Part shown: piece after piece, positions 1 to 7,349 of the stretch
How the letters are laid out: each line of letters begins with the position of its first letter
Numbering within the stretch: the first letter of the stretch is position 1
Source of the DNA: Streptomyces adelaidensis
GTDB lineage: Bacteria; Actinomycetota; Actinomycetes; Streptomycetales; Streptomycetaceae
Direction of reading: 5' to 3'
Assembly: GCF_016598475.1 (NCBI RefSeq)
Contig: NZ_JAEMUX010000077.1
Location: forward strand, 1 to 39,341
DNA: 39,341 bases
Position numbers and translations under genes: made by a program
The notes under the pieces: generated by a model
The model's input: the letters and a program-made list of their open reading frames with translations, nothing else
Told to the model about the DNA's origin: nothing
Database searches by the model: none

Positions 1-36
1 CTCCTTCTCCTTCTCCTTCTCCTTCTCCTTCTCCTT
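1..36. repeat. Hexanucleotide microsatellite (CTCCTT)n
   Basis: Six perfect tandem copies of CTCCTT begin at the window edge, so the array may be longer. If the minus-strand frame starting at 44 is translated, each unit adds two arginines, so length changes would be in frame. Confidence 0.85.
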
Positions 37-44
37 CTTTTCAT
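1..44 (-). CDS. Possible 5' end of a gene with an Arg-rich N-terminus (partial)
   Basis: On the minus strand a GAGGAGG ribosome-binding-like sequence sits just before ATG (start at 44). The reading frame begins Met-Lys followed by an uninterrupted run of arginines and leaves the window at base 1. The arginines are encoded by a hexanucleotide AGAAGG repeat. No function can be assigned because only about 14 codons are visible. The purine-rich repeat could be non-coding instead, so this is a weak call. Confidence 0.25.
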   Translation of the reverse strand, partial: MKRRRRRRRRRRRR

Positions 45-51
45 TTTCCTC

Positions 52-68
52 CTCGAATTCAATTCGAG
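52..68. promoter_or_regulatory. Short inverted repeat in the divergent upstream region
   Basis: CTCGAAT-TCA-ATTCGAG is a perfect 7-bp inverted repeat with a 3-base spacer. It lies in relatively AT-rich DNA between the possible minus-strand gene at the window edge and the copper cluster. Its form suits an operator for a dimeric regulator, but nothing identifies the protein. The remaining bases to 281 show no clear gene or convincing promoter. Confidence 0.3.
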
Positions 69-281
69 CATTGTGAAGGAATTGGCGTCCGTTCTGCGCG
101 CTTTCTTCACGATCATATTGCGCGGAATACAGCCGATGTCGACCGTTCTCACGGGAGGGTCACCCCCCGAAGAGAGGTAGGCAACAAACGGTTAACAGAC
201 GCGTATTCGCATGGAATCCGCTTGCCACTCCACTGGTCCGCATTCACCGACCGGATTGACCGGACCATGCCAGGAGTGATC

Positions 282-965
282 ATGCCTGTGTCGCGCAGGG
301 TGGAGTGGCCCAGGGACCACCGTGACGAACTGGTCGCGGGAGCGCTCGTCGGGGCCGTGGTGATCGTGCTCGGCTACGCGTCGGGCATCGGAGTCTCCTC
401 CGCCGCCGGCCCGGGGGAGGCCGCCGCTCCCCCGGCATCGCCCCCTGCCGCGACGGCGCCCCCGGACCCCACGCCCACGCCCGCGCCGCGGAGTCCGATG
501 GACCAGATGCCGGTGGACAACGGGCAGTTGCCCGTGTCCGACGGCGGCGGCGATACGCACACCGGGCACGAGGGCGACGACGCGGGGCACTCGGGGGACG
601 AGGCCGGGCACGAGCACGGCACCTCCCCCACCGTCTCCCCGTCGCCCTCGCCGTCGGAGTCCGCGCCCGGGGACGAGCCCGGAGGCGAACCCGGGGACCG
701 GCCGGGGGACGGCACCGACGACGGCGGCTGCGCGGACGGCGAGGTGCGGCTCGTGACGCCGCTCCTGAACGGGATCACCCAGCCGCTGTTCGGCGTTCTC
801 GACGGCGCCGGCGCGACGGCCGAACTCCACCCCTCGCCGTCACCTTCGTCTTCCCCCTCGTCCTCGTCCTCGCCCTGTGTCGGACTCGTCCCGCTCACCG
901 ACCTGCTGGGGATCGCCGGGACGTCCGGAATCTCCGTCTCACCGCTGCCGGAGGCCACACCGTGA
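282..965 (+). CDS. Secreted/membrane-anchored His-rich protein of the copper cluster
   Basis: Predicted 227-residue protein. A hydrophobic segment at about residues 18-38 (signal anchor or signal peptide) is followed by a long Pro/Ala/Ser/Gly-rich extracellular region. An Asp/Glu/His-rich stretch (several HxGH-type spacings, GHEHG) could bind metal, and two Cys flank the C-terminal part. The start at 282 is chosen because AGGAG at 272-276 is correctly spaced; upstream ATGs lack one. The stop overlaps the next start in GTGA, so it is translationally coupled to the CopC-CopD gene. I do not recognise a named family. A role in periplasmic-face copper binding is inferred from the His content and neighbours. 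Confidence 0.7.
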   Translation: MPVSRRVEWPRDHRDELVAGALVGAVVIVLGYASGIGVSSAAGPGEAAAPPASPPAATAPPDPTPTPAPRSPMDQMPVDNGQLPVSDGGGDTHTGHEGDDAGHSGDEAGHEHGTSPTVSPSPSPSESAPGDEPGGEPGDRPGDGTDDGGCADGEVRLVTPLLNGITQPLFGVLDGAGATAELHPSPSPSSSPSSSSSPCVGLVPLTDLLGIAGTSGISVSPLPEATP

Positions 966-2317
966 CCGGCCGCCGCCACAGAGGTCGTCCGCGACTGGGC
1001 GCCGTCCTGCTGCTTCTCCTCGCACCGCTGCTCTACGGCCTGGCCGGTGCCACGCCCGCCGCCGCCCACGCCGAGCTCGTCAGCTCGGCGCCCGAGGACG
1101 GTGCCGAACTCGGCAAGGCGCCCGGCCATCTCACCCTCGTGTTCGACGAGGCCGTCGACCTCGGCGACGTACGCGTGCTGACCATGGACGGCGACCGGCT
1201 GCCCGTGACCCGGGCGCCGGGTGGGGGCGCCGAGACCGTACGGGCCGCCCTCGGTGATCCCGCCGGGCACGAAGTCGCCGTCATGTGGTCCGTCGTCGAC
1301 GAGGAGGACGGACACGCCTCCTCCGGCCGGATCGCCTTCGGTGTGGGTGCGACCGCGCCGACGGCCGGCCAGGACCGCGGCGACGAGGCCGCCTCCGCAC
1401 CGTCCCCCTCGCCCCTGGTGCGCAAGGGCCTCGTCGCCGCTCGGTGGACCGGATACGTGTCGCTGGCGCTCTTCGTCGGCGGGCTCGGTTTCGTCGCGCT
1501 GCTGTGGCCGGGCGGCGCACACGAGCCGCGGGCCCGCGCGCTGCTCGGACTGGCGTGGACCGGCGGGCTGCTCTCGACCGTCGCGGGGCTCGGACTCCAG
1601 GGCGCGTACGGGAGGTTCGGCGGTCTGCGGGACGCGCTGCGGCCCGAGACGTTCGCCGATGTGCTGGCCACCCGGCCCGGCATCGTGCTCGCGGCCCGCG
1701 CGCTGGTGTGGGTGCTCGCCGCCGTCGTGCTGGCCGGGCTGTTGCAGGGCGGTGCGCGCACGGCACGCTCGCCCGGCTGGTGTGTGGGTGCCCTCGCCGT
1801 CACGCTCGGGCTGCTGCGGACGACCGGTATGACGGGGCACAACGCCGAGGGCGGCGAGCCCACGTGGGGCGCCGTCGCCGATCTGGTCCATCTGCTGGGC
1901 GCCTCGCTGTGGGTGGGCGGGCTCGTCATGCTCACGGTGGCGGTGCTGCCGCGCCGCGAGCCCGGTGAGCTGGCGGCGGTGGTGCCCGGGTACTCGAGGC
2001 TCGCCGCCGCGAGCGTGGCCGCCGTCGCCGCCGCCGGGCTGATGCTCGCCTGGCAGGTCGTGGGGTCGTACGACGCGCTGCTGCACACCTCGTACGGGCA
2101 GCTGCTGTTGCTGAAGACCGGTGTCCTCGCCGTGGTGCTGGTGGCGGCGCAGTGCAGCCGTCAGTGGGTGCGCACCCGGCTCGATCTCGCCGTGCTGCTG
2201 CGCGGCGACGCCGCCTCCGTGCGGCCCTTCGGTTACTCGGTCGCGGCGGAGGCGGGGCTCGTCCTCGTCGTCCTCGCTGTGACGAGTCTGCTGGTCACGG
2301 CCGATCCCGGCCGCTGA
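962..2317 (+). CDS. CopC-CopD fusion copper protein (YcnJ-type)
   Basis: A 451-residue membrane protein. A signal peptide ends in AAA|HAELV, so mature CopC would start with His36, the N-terminal copper ligand of the family. The partner ligands are visible in DEEDGH (Asp116, His118), forming the Cu(II) histidine-brace site. The CopC domain covers about 36-130. After a linker, about eight hydrophobic segments from about 155 to the C-terminus form the CopD domain. Known role of the family: extracellular copper binding and copper movement across the membrane. GTG start, overlapping the upstream stop by four bases. Direction of transport (uptake or resistance) cannot be read from sequence. Confidence 0.88.
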   Translation: MTGRRHRGRPRLGAVLLLLLAPLLYGLAGATPAAAHAELVSSAPEDGAELGKAPGHLTLVFDEAVDLGDVRVLTMDGDRLPVTRAPGGGAETVRAALGDPAGHEVAVMWSVVDEEDGHASSGRIAFGVGATAPTAGQDRGDEAASAPSPSPLVRKGLVAARWTGYVSLALFVGGLGFVALLWPGGAHEPRARALLGLAWTGGLLSTVAGLGLQGAYGRFGGLRDALRPETFADVLATRPGIVLAARALVWVLAAVVLAGLLQGGARTARSPGWCVGALAVTLGLLRTTGMTGHNAEGGEPTWGAVADLVHLLGASLWVGGLVMLTVAVLPRREPGELAAVVPGYSRLAAASVAAVAAAGLMLAWQVVGSYDALLHTSYGQLLLLKTGVLAVVLVAAQCSRQWVRTRLDLAVLLRGDAASVRPFGYSVAAEAGLVLVVLAVTSLLVTADPGR

Positions 2318-2343
2318 CTCCCCCGAAAGACAAAGGAGTTGTT

Positions 2344-3441
2344 GTGGAAAGCACCAAGGAGCCCGGCGAGCGGGAGTTGCGTCGCAAGCCGCCCGCCGGG
2401 AACCGGGCCCTGCTCGTCGGCGGGCTCGGGGCGGCCATGGCCGCCGTACTGAGTCTGGGGCTGTTGCAGGCGGCCGCCGGCACCTCGGCGAGCGGTTCGG
2501 AGGTGACCACGGACGCGGCTCAGGCGCCCGCGGCCGCCGCCGAGGCGCGGCCCGCCGCTGCCGCCGCGCCGGACCATCAGGTCGACATCATGAACTACGA
2601 GTACGGGGACGGTGAGCAGCTCGTCGTCAAGGTCGGCGAGACGGTCCGGTGGACCAACCACGACAGCGCGCCCCACACGGTCACCACCACCAAGGCGCCG
2701 GCGGACTTCGACTCCGGCACGCTGCAGCAGGGCGACTCCTGGTCGTACACGTTCACCGAGGCCGGGACGTACGAGTACTACTGCGCGGTGCACCCGGACA
2801 TGGTGGCGTCCGTGAAGGTCGTCGAGGAGGACAGCGGGTCGACGTCGACGGGCGGGTCCACCGGTGGCTCGACCGGCGGTTCCCCGGGCGGGACCACGGG
2901 AGGTTCGACAGGCGGTTCGACAGGCGGTTCGACAGGTGGGTCCACCGGCGGTACGACCGGTGGCACCTCCGGGGGTACGACGTCCGGCGGGTCCGGCGGG
3001 GGTTCGGACTCCGGTGGGTCGAGCACCGGCGGGGGCACCACCACCTCCGGTGGCACGAGCGGTGGCGGGGACGGTGACGACGGCGAGCAGTGCGCCAGTG
3101 TCCAGGACGTACTGCGGCCGATCCTGCGGCACCTCAACACCGCCCACCTGGAGCGCTCGCCGGGAGAGCAGGTGCAGGACGCGCTGGCGCTCGACTCGTA
3201 CCTCAAGATGCACACGGTGTGGGTCGAGACGATCCTGGCGCCGGTCGTCGAGGGCGGCGGGGCGATCGCCGACGACACCCTCTCGACACTGTTGAACCAC
3301 ATCAACAAGGCGCACCTGGAGCAGTCGCTCGGGCAGCAGGTCACCGATCTGCTGAACGTCGACAGCTACGTGAAGATGCACACGGTCTGGGCCGGGCAAC
3401 TCCTGGCCCCCACCGAGGACTTCCTCACGAACAGCTGCTGA
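2344..3441 (+). CDS. Membrane-anchored cupredoxin with Gly/Ser/Thr linker and duplicated C-terminal module
   Basis: A 365-residue protein from GTG 2344, with AAAGGAG at 2332-2338. Layout: N-terminal hydrophobic anchor (about 21-46); Ala-rich spacer; plastocyanin-like domain (about 78-162) with type-1 copper ligands His111, Cys147, His150 and Met153; low-complexity Gly-Gly-Ser-Thr linker (about 165-248); then two copies of an about 45-residue module (257-305 and 313-356). The copies share H-x-N-x-AHLE-x-S, a QV-x-D-x-L core, DSY-x-KMHTVW and LLAP/ILAP. The cupredoxin domain is well established as an electron-transfer or copper-carrier fold. The C-terminal module is not one I can name. It is the third gene of the copper cluster and is followed by a strong terminator. 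Confidence 0.85.
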   Translation: MESTKEPGERELRRKPPAGNRALLVGGLGAAMAAVLSLGLLQAAAGTSASGSEVTTDAAQAPAAAAEARPAAAAAPDHQVDIMNYEYGDGEQLVVKVGETVRWTNHDSAPHTVTTTKAPADFDSGTLQQGDSWSYTFTEAGTYEYYCAVHPDMVASVKVVEEDSGSTSTGGSTGGSTGGSPGGTTGGSTGGSTGGSTGGSTGGTTGGTSGGTTSGGSGGGSDSGGSSTGGGTTTSGGTSGGGDGDDGEQCASVQDVLRPILRHLNTAHLERSPGEQVQDALALDSYLKMHTVWVETILAPVVEGGGAIADDTLSTLLNHINKAHLEQSLGQQVTDLLNVDSYVKMHTVWAGQLLAPTEDFLTNSC

Positions 3442-3460
3442 CGCGTCCCGCTGCGACGAA

Positions 3461-3509
3461 GGTGGGCGCCGGTCCGGCCGGGGCTCAGCCGGCCGGACCG
3501 GCGCCCACC
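3461..3509 (+). terminator. Very long perfect hairpin, likely transcription terminator
   Basis: Two perfect 21-base GC-rich arms (3461-3481 and 3489-3509) are separated by a 7-base loop, 20 bases after the cupredoxin stop. There is no U-tract, which is usual for actinobacterial terminators. It probably ends most transcription from the first three copper genes, so the next two genes are either read-through or separately promoted. Confidence 0.8.
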
Positions 3510-3564
3510 CCCATTCTCCACATCCTCCCCACACCTCGGGAACCGCTTTCCAAGGAGATCCGGG

Positions 3565-4080
3565 ATGACAACCGTCACCCTGCCCACCGTTCCCCCTCCC
3601 CCCGAGTCGCACGGCGGGACCGGCCCGCCGCCCCTGCCGCTGCCCGGCCGGTACGCCGTGGCGCCCGACCGCTCACTCGTCGAACTCACCGCCTGGTACG
3701 GCCCGCTGGCGACCGGCCGCCACCGCGTCACCCTCACCGGGGCGTCGCTGACCGTGCCGGACGGCTCCGAACAGCAACAGCCCGAGTTCCGGTTCGAGTT
3801 CACCGGGAGGGCCGGAGCGCGGTCCGTACTCGTCTCCGAGCAGGTCGACTCCTTCGACGGCGGGCGCCGGCTGCGGCTCCTCGCCGACCTCGAAGTGCGC
3901 GGGGTCGCCTTCCCGGCGCTGCTGTGGCTGCGGGTGGTCGAGCGTGCCGACGACCGGCTGCTCGTCGTCGGCACCGCCCGGCTGCCGTACCGGCTGCTGC
4001 GCCGGGCCACCGGGTTCCGTTTCGGGCGGCCGCGCCCGGCGACGCGGCTGCGGCTGCTGGTCGCCGCGGAGTTCGCGTGA
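3565..4080 (+). CDS. YceI-like beta-barrel domain protein
   Basis: A 171-residue protein with AAGGAGAT before ATG 3565. After a Pro-rich start, residues about 33-171 show alternating beta-strand character with a YceI/lipocalin-like pattern: Asp-Arg-Ser near the first strand, then an LEVRGVAFPALL segment resembling the family's L-x-IRG-x-x-x-P signature. YceI proteins bind isoprenoid or other hydrophobic ligands, but the family similarity here is weak and read by eye. No signal peptide is evident, which is unusual beside secreted neighbours. The stop overlaps the next gene (GTGA), so it is coupled to the second cupredoxin. Confidence 0.6.
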   Translation: MTTVTLPTVPPPPESHGGTGPPPLPLPGRYAVAPDRSLVELTAWYGPLATGRHRVTLTGASLTVPDGSEQQQPEFRFEFTGRAGARSVLVSEQVDSFDGGRRLRLLADLEVRGVAFPALLWLRVVERADDRLLVVGTARLPYRLLRRATGFRFGRPRPATRLRLLVAAEFA

Positions 4081-4823
4081 GGGCGGCCCCGGGTGCCGTA
4101 CGCGCCGCAGTGATCCTCTCCTCCGCGCTGTTCTCGCTGTTCTCGCTGTTCGTGGCACCGGAGCGGGCGGCGGCGGCCTCGTACCGCGTGACCATGAAGG
4201 GGTACGCCTACTCGCCGGGCACCCTCACTGTCGATGTCGGCTCCACCGTGACCTGGACCAACCAGGACACGGCACCGCACGACGTGAAGACCACCTCGGG
4301 CCCGGCCTCGATCCACTCCCCCCTGTTGGACAAGGGCCAGAGCTGGAGCTTCACCTTCACCGTGGCCGGTACGTACGGCTACTACTGCACCGTCCACCCG
4401 GACATGACCGCCCCGATCGTGGTCCGTGCGCCGGCGCCCGCGACCTCGGCGGCGCCCACCGCGCACGACCACTCGGGGACCTCGGGCGGGCATCAGGAGA
4501 CGGTGCCGAGCCGGGCCGCGACGACGCCGGCACCGCGGACGAGCGACCGGACACGGGCGCGCGCGACTCCGTCGTCGGCCCCGCCGGCCACCACGGCCGG
4601 GGCGTCCACGCCACCCGCCGCGGCCATGGACCCCGCGCCCGCCACCACCGCGCCACAGACCCAGGCGACAACCACGTCGGCGGCCCGCCCCCTGGACCCG
4701 CTGCTCGTGCTGGCCGGGCTGATCGCGGGGGTCGCCGTCCTGTGTCTGCTGCTGGTCGGCTCACGGGCGGCGGCCGCGCGGGAGGGGGAGGGAGAGGGGG
4801 AGGGGGAGGGGGAGGGGGACTAG
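4077..4823 (+). CDS. Secreted cupredoxin with C-terminal membrane anchor
   Basis: A 248-residue protein from GTG 4077, overlapping the upstream stop. A signal peptide (about 8-34) is followed by a plastocyanin-like domain (about 36-118) with complete type-1 copper ligands His68, Cys104, His107 and Met110. A Pro/Ala/Thr-rich stalk follows, then a C-terminal transmembrane helix (about 208-230) and a short Arg/Ala tail ending in a Glu-Gly repeat. The anchor is at the opposite end from the first cupredoxin. Probably an envelope copper carrier. Its end overlaps the convergent CGNR gene by four bases. Confidence 0.85.
   Translation: MRAAPGAVRAAVILSSALFSLFSLFVAPERAAAASYRVTMKGYAYSPGTLTVDVGSTVTWTNQDTAPHDVKTTSGPASIHSPLLDKGQSWSFTFTVAGTYGYYCTVHPDMTAPIVVRAPAPATSAAPTAHDHSGTSGGHQETVPSRAATTPAPRTSDRTRARATPSSAPPATTAGASTPPAAAMDPAPATTAPQTQATTTSAARPLDPLLVLAGLIAGVAVLCLLLVGSRAAAAREGEGEGEGEGEGD
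4782..4819. repeat. Hexanucleotide GAGGGG/GAGGGA repeat encoding Glu-Gly
   Basis: About six GAGGGG-type units at the very end of the cupredoxin gene encode a (Glu-Gly)n tail. Unit changes keep frame, so length polymorphism would alter only the cytoplasmic tail. Confidence 0.8.
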
Positions 4824-5332
4824 GCGGGCCGGGCCCGGTACCTGCGCATCTTGGCGCGCGCTCCGCAGACCGACATCGAGCACCAGCGACCGCGGCCGGC
4901 CGGGCTGCGGTCGTAGTAGGCCCAGTGGCAGTCGGGCGCCTCGCAGGCCTTGAGGCGCTGCCAGGTACCGGCGGTGAGCCCCTCGGTGACGGCCGCGGCC
5001 ACGCGGGAGGCGAGCGGGGCCGGGTCGGCGGCCGGGCGCAGGGCCGCGGAGCCGTCCTCGGCGGAGATGGCGACGACGAGCGGCGCGGCGGCCAGGAGTT
5101 CACCCAGCGGGGTCACCGGGCGGTGCGGGCGGTGGCCCGCATGGGCCAGCAGCACCGCGCGCAGGGACTCGCGCAGCTCTCGTACGGCGTCCAGGTGCTC
5201 CCCCGCCGCGAGGCCGAGGCACGCCCGCGCCTCCGGGGTGTCCAGGGTGTCGGCTCCCGTCTCGATGTCCAGCGTGTTGACCAGGCTCTCGATCAGGGCC
5301 AGGTCGCCGGGTGCGGGGGCTCTCTCGCTCAT
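4820..5332 (-). CDS. CGNR-type zinc-finger transcriptional regulator
   Basis: A 170-residue protein. The N-terminal part (about 1-120) fits the ABATE/DUF1470 stress-associated domain. The C-terminal part (about 126-168) is the CGNR zinc finger: C-x4-C, then C-x4-CGAR followed by an Arg-rich tail ending RRYRAR. The signature reads CGAR rather than CGNR. These proteins are thought to be DNA-binding regulators. It is divergent from the VOC gene across a 117-bp region with repeated GTAAC/GTTAC boxes, the likely operator. No strong ribosome-binding site precedes ATG 5332. Confidence 0.82.
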   Translation of the reverse strand: MSERAPAPGDLALIESLVNTLDIETGADTLDTPEARACLGLAAGEHLDAVRELRESLRAVLLAHAGHRPHRPVTPLGELLAAAPLVVAISAEDGSAALRPAADPAPLASRVAAAVTEGLTAGTWQRLKACEAPDCHWAYYDRSPAGRGRWCSMSVCGARAKMRRYRARPA

Positions 5333-5341
5333 GATGGCGAC

Positions 5342-5410
5342 GTTACTTCTTATGGTGGTGCATGGGGTAACCGTTACTGGTTATGCTGCTCTAGAGGTAA
5401 CCGAGGTTAC
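5342..5410. promoter_or_regulatory. Cluster of GTAAC/GTTAC boxes in divergent CGNR/VOC promoter region
   Basis: GTTAC at 5342-5346; GTAAC-C-GTTAC at 5367-5377 (perfect inverted repeat, 1-base spacer); GTAACC-GA-GGTTAC at 5397-5410 (perfect inverted repeat, 2-base spacer). They lie in locally AT-rich DNA between the divergent genes. This arrangement suggests operators controlling both genes, plausibly bound by the adjacent CGNR protein. Confidence 0.55.
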
Positions 5411-5449
5411 GAGAGCACGTCACGAGAAAAAACGAGCAAGGAGAAGGCC

Positions 5450-5812
5450 ATGGCCATCGCCAAGCTGGACGTCGTCGTTCTGGACTGCCCCGATCCGCTC
5501 GCGCTCGCCGGGTTCTACGCCGAGGTGATCGGCGGGACGGTCAGCGCCGAGGAGGACTGGGTGGACCTGAAGGTGCCGGGTGGGGGCGCGTCGCTGGCGT
5601 TCCAGGCCGCACCTGGGTTCGTTCCGCCGCAGTGGCCCTCGCCCGAGCACTCCCAGCAGTTCCATCTGGACCTCACGGTGGGTGATCTGGACGCGGCGGA
5701 GAAGGAGGTGCTGGCGTTGGGGGCGCGGGTGCTGGACGCGGAGGATCGCTCTCGAAGCTTCCGGGTGTACGCGGATCCGGCGGGGCATCCGTTCTGTCTG
5801 TGTGCGGGTTGA
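5450..5812 (+). CDS. VOC superfamily (glyoxalase/bleomycin-resistance fold) protein
   Basis: A 120-residue single-domain protein with AAGGAG at 5438-5443 before ATG. It has the two beta-alpha-beta-beta-beta halves of the VOC fold: an N-terminal strand then CPDPLALAGFYAEVIGG, and a second half with FHLDLTVGDLDAAEKEVLALG and a final YADPAGHPFCL. VOC proteins include metal-dependent lyases, dioxygenases and drug-binding proteins; the substrate cannot be told. Divergent from the CGNR regulator, which probably controls it. Confidence 0.85.
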   Translation: MAIAKLDVVVLDCPDPLALAGFYAEVIGGTVSAEEDWVDLKVPGGGASLAFQAAPGFVPPQWPSPEHSQQFHLDLTVGDLDAAEKEVLALGARVLDAEDRSRSFRVYADPAGHPFCLCAG

Positions 5813-5868
5813 GTACGCGGTAGGGGTAGGGGCGCGGGGTGGCGGGGTCGCGGCCGCGGGCTGTTCGC

Positions 5869-5911
5869 GTGGCTTGTCGCGCGGTTCCCCCGGCCCCTTT
5901 GGGGCACGGGG
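5869..5911. terminator. Bidirectional hairpin, degenerate member of a dispersed repeat family
   Basis: Lies between the convergent VOC and M19 genes. GCCCC-TTT-GGGGC forms the hairpin, preceded by TGTCGCGCGGTTCCCC, which resembles the GCGCAGTTCCCCGCGCCCCT sequence found near 11070 and 31620. Probably terminates transcription from both sides. Confidence 0.6.
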
Positions 5912-5925
5912 GTGCGGGCCGGTGG

Positions 5926-7224
5926 TCAGCCGTCCAGCTCTTCTATCCTCGCCGTCGAGGCCTCCCTGCGGTCCCTCGCCGCTCTGGCGGCGAAGTCGGC
6001 GGTGCGTAGGACTCGTTGGACGTTTCCCCAGGTCAGCAGTGCGAGGTCGTCCTCGGACCAGCCCCGGTCCATGAGTTCGGCGATGAGGCGGGGGTAGCAG
6101 GAGGCGTCGGCGAGGTCCTGGGGGTGGGCGGCGCCGGAGTCGTAGGTGCCGGAGAGGCCGACGCACTCGGGACCGGCGATCGCGCGGACGTGTTCGAGGT
6201 GGTCGGCGACGTCGCGGACGGACGGGCCGGTCTGCTCGGAGGTGAGCGGCACCATGCACAGGCCGTGGGCCTCGCCCAGGGCGGCGAGGAGGTCGTCGCA
6301 GAGGTTGGCCGGGTGGGGGCGCAGGGCGGCGGCCGCCGAGCGGGTGCACAGGACGGGGGCGCGGGAGACCGCGATGGTCCGGCGGACGGTCGGCTCGGAG
6401 GCGCCGGAGAGGTCGGCGAGGACGCCGACGCGGTTCATCTCGCGGACCACCTCCTCGCCGAACCTGGTCAGCCCGGCCTCGCCGGCCCAGGACACGCCGG
6501 CGAGGGTGAGGGCCTTCAGGCCGAGCGCGTCCAGGGCGCGCAGGATGCCGAGGGAGTCGCCGATCGCCGGGGCTCCGGCGGGCCCGAGCAGGATGGCGAC
6601 CCGGCCGCAGTTGCGGGCGTCGGTGGTCTCCCCCGCGCTGTGCGCCAGCCGCAGACCCTCGGGGTGCGCGTGGACGACCGTCCGGACCAGGTCCAGCTGC
6701 TCCAGGGTGGCACCGACGGCCCGTTCGCCCGTCAGGCCCTCCGGCAGGTGCAGCGACCAGAGCAGCGCGCTGATGTGACCCTTGCGCATCCGCGGCACAT
6801 CGGTGTCCACCCCGGCCTCGCCCAACTCCAGGTCGTACCAGGGCAGATGACGCAACACTCCCGGCAGCCCGCTGTAGCCGTCGGCGACGGGGTGCGCGGC
6901 GAGGAAGGCGTGCGCCTCGGCCAGCTCCAACGGAGGGTCGGTGCCCTCGGCCGCGGACGACTCGGTTCCGGCAGCACGGCCGGCCATCGGCTCGGCCATC
7001 GGCGTCCCGGGGGCACGCGCGTGGGAGGCCACCCGCTCGGTCTCCGAAGCACGGGCGCCGGCGGCCACCCGCTCGGCCGCCGGAGCACGGTCGCCGGAAG
7101 CTATCGGATCGGCCACCGGCGGCCGGTGCCCCGGCTTCGGCTTGCGCTTCGTACGGGTGGTGGGGGGCGTGTCGAGTTCGCCGGCCTCCCCTGCCGCTTG
7201 CAGTTCGTCCTGCAGATCTGCCAT
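5926..7224 (-). CDS. M19 dipeptidase paralogue lacking all metal ligands (probable pseudoenzyme)
   Basis: A 432-residue protein from ATG 7224, with GGAGG well placed upstream. Residues about 100-432 align by eye along their whole length with the adjacent active dipeptidase, ending in the same EL/QLDG. Every zinc-ligand position is replaced: His-Asn-Asp of the DGHND motif is Tyr117-Ser118-Gly119, the bridging Glu is Ala216, and the two His are Gly274 and Arg295. The active-site Asp of GGDYDG is Thr360. A 98-residue Ala/Arg/Pro-rich N-terminal extension is absent from the paralogue. The intact frame and good ribosome-binding site argue for a maintained non-catalytic role rather than decay. A substrate-binding or regulatory role is inference. 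Confidence 0.85.
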   Translation of the reverse strand: MADLQDELQAAGEAGELDTPPTTRTKRKPKPGHRPPVADPIASGDRAPAAERVAAGARASETERVASHARAPGTPMAEPMAGRAAGTESSAAEGTDPPLELAEAHAFLAAHPVADGYSGLPGVLRHLPWYDLELGEAGVDTDVPRMRKGHISALLWSLHLPEGLTGERAVGATLEQLDLVRTVVHAHPEGLRLAHSAGETTDARNCGRVAILLGPAGAPAIGDSLGILRALDALGLKALTLAGVSWAGEAGLTRFGEEVVREMNRVGVLADLSGASEPTVRRTIAVSRAPVLCTRSAAAALRPHPANLCDDLLAALGEAHGLCMVPLTSEQTGPSVRDVADHLEHVRAIAGPECVGLSGTYDSGAAHPQDLADASCYPRLIAELMDRGWSEDDLALLTWGNVQRVLRTADFAARAARDRREASTARIEELDG

Positions 7225-7349
7225 GGCGGACCTCCGTAGCCGTTCGGTGAACGCAGTACTGTCACCGTGGCACGGGGGCCGCCCGCCTTCCTGGTGGGTG
7301 GCGCGTTCGGGGTACCGCCGTCTCGGACAGGCCCTACGCCACCCGGGTG

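Noticed and set aside
152..169. CsoR-type copper operator upstream of the copper cluster
   Set aside because: GGGAGGG-TCA-CCCCCC is only an imperfect palindrome and has the G and C arms in the opposite order to known CsoR sites.
374..2086. 570-codon minus-strand frame opposite the copper genes
   Set aside because: Opposes the well-supported CopC-CopD gene and has no recognisable domain; it is an artefact of third-position GC.
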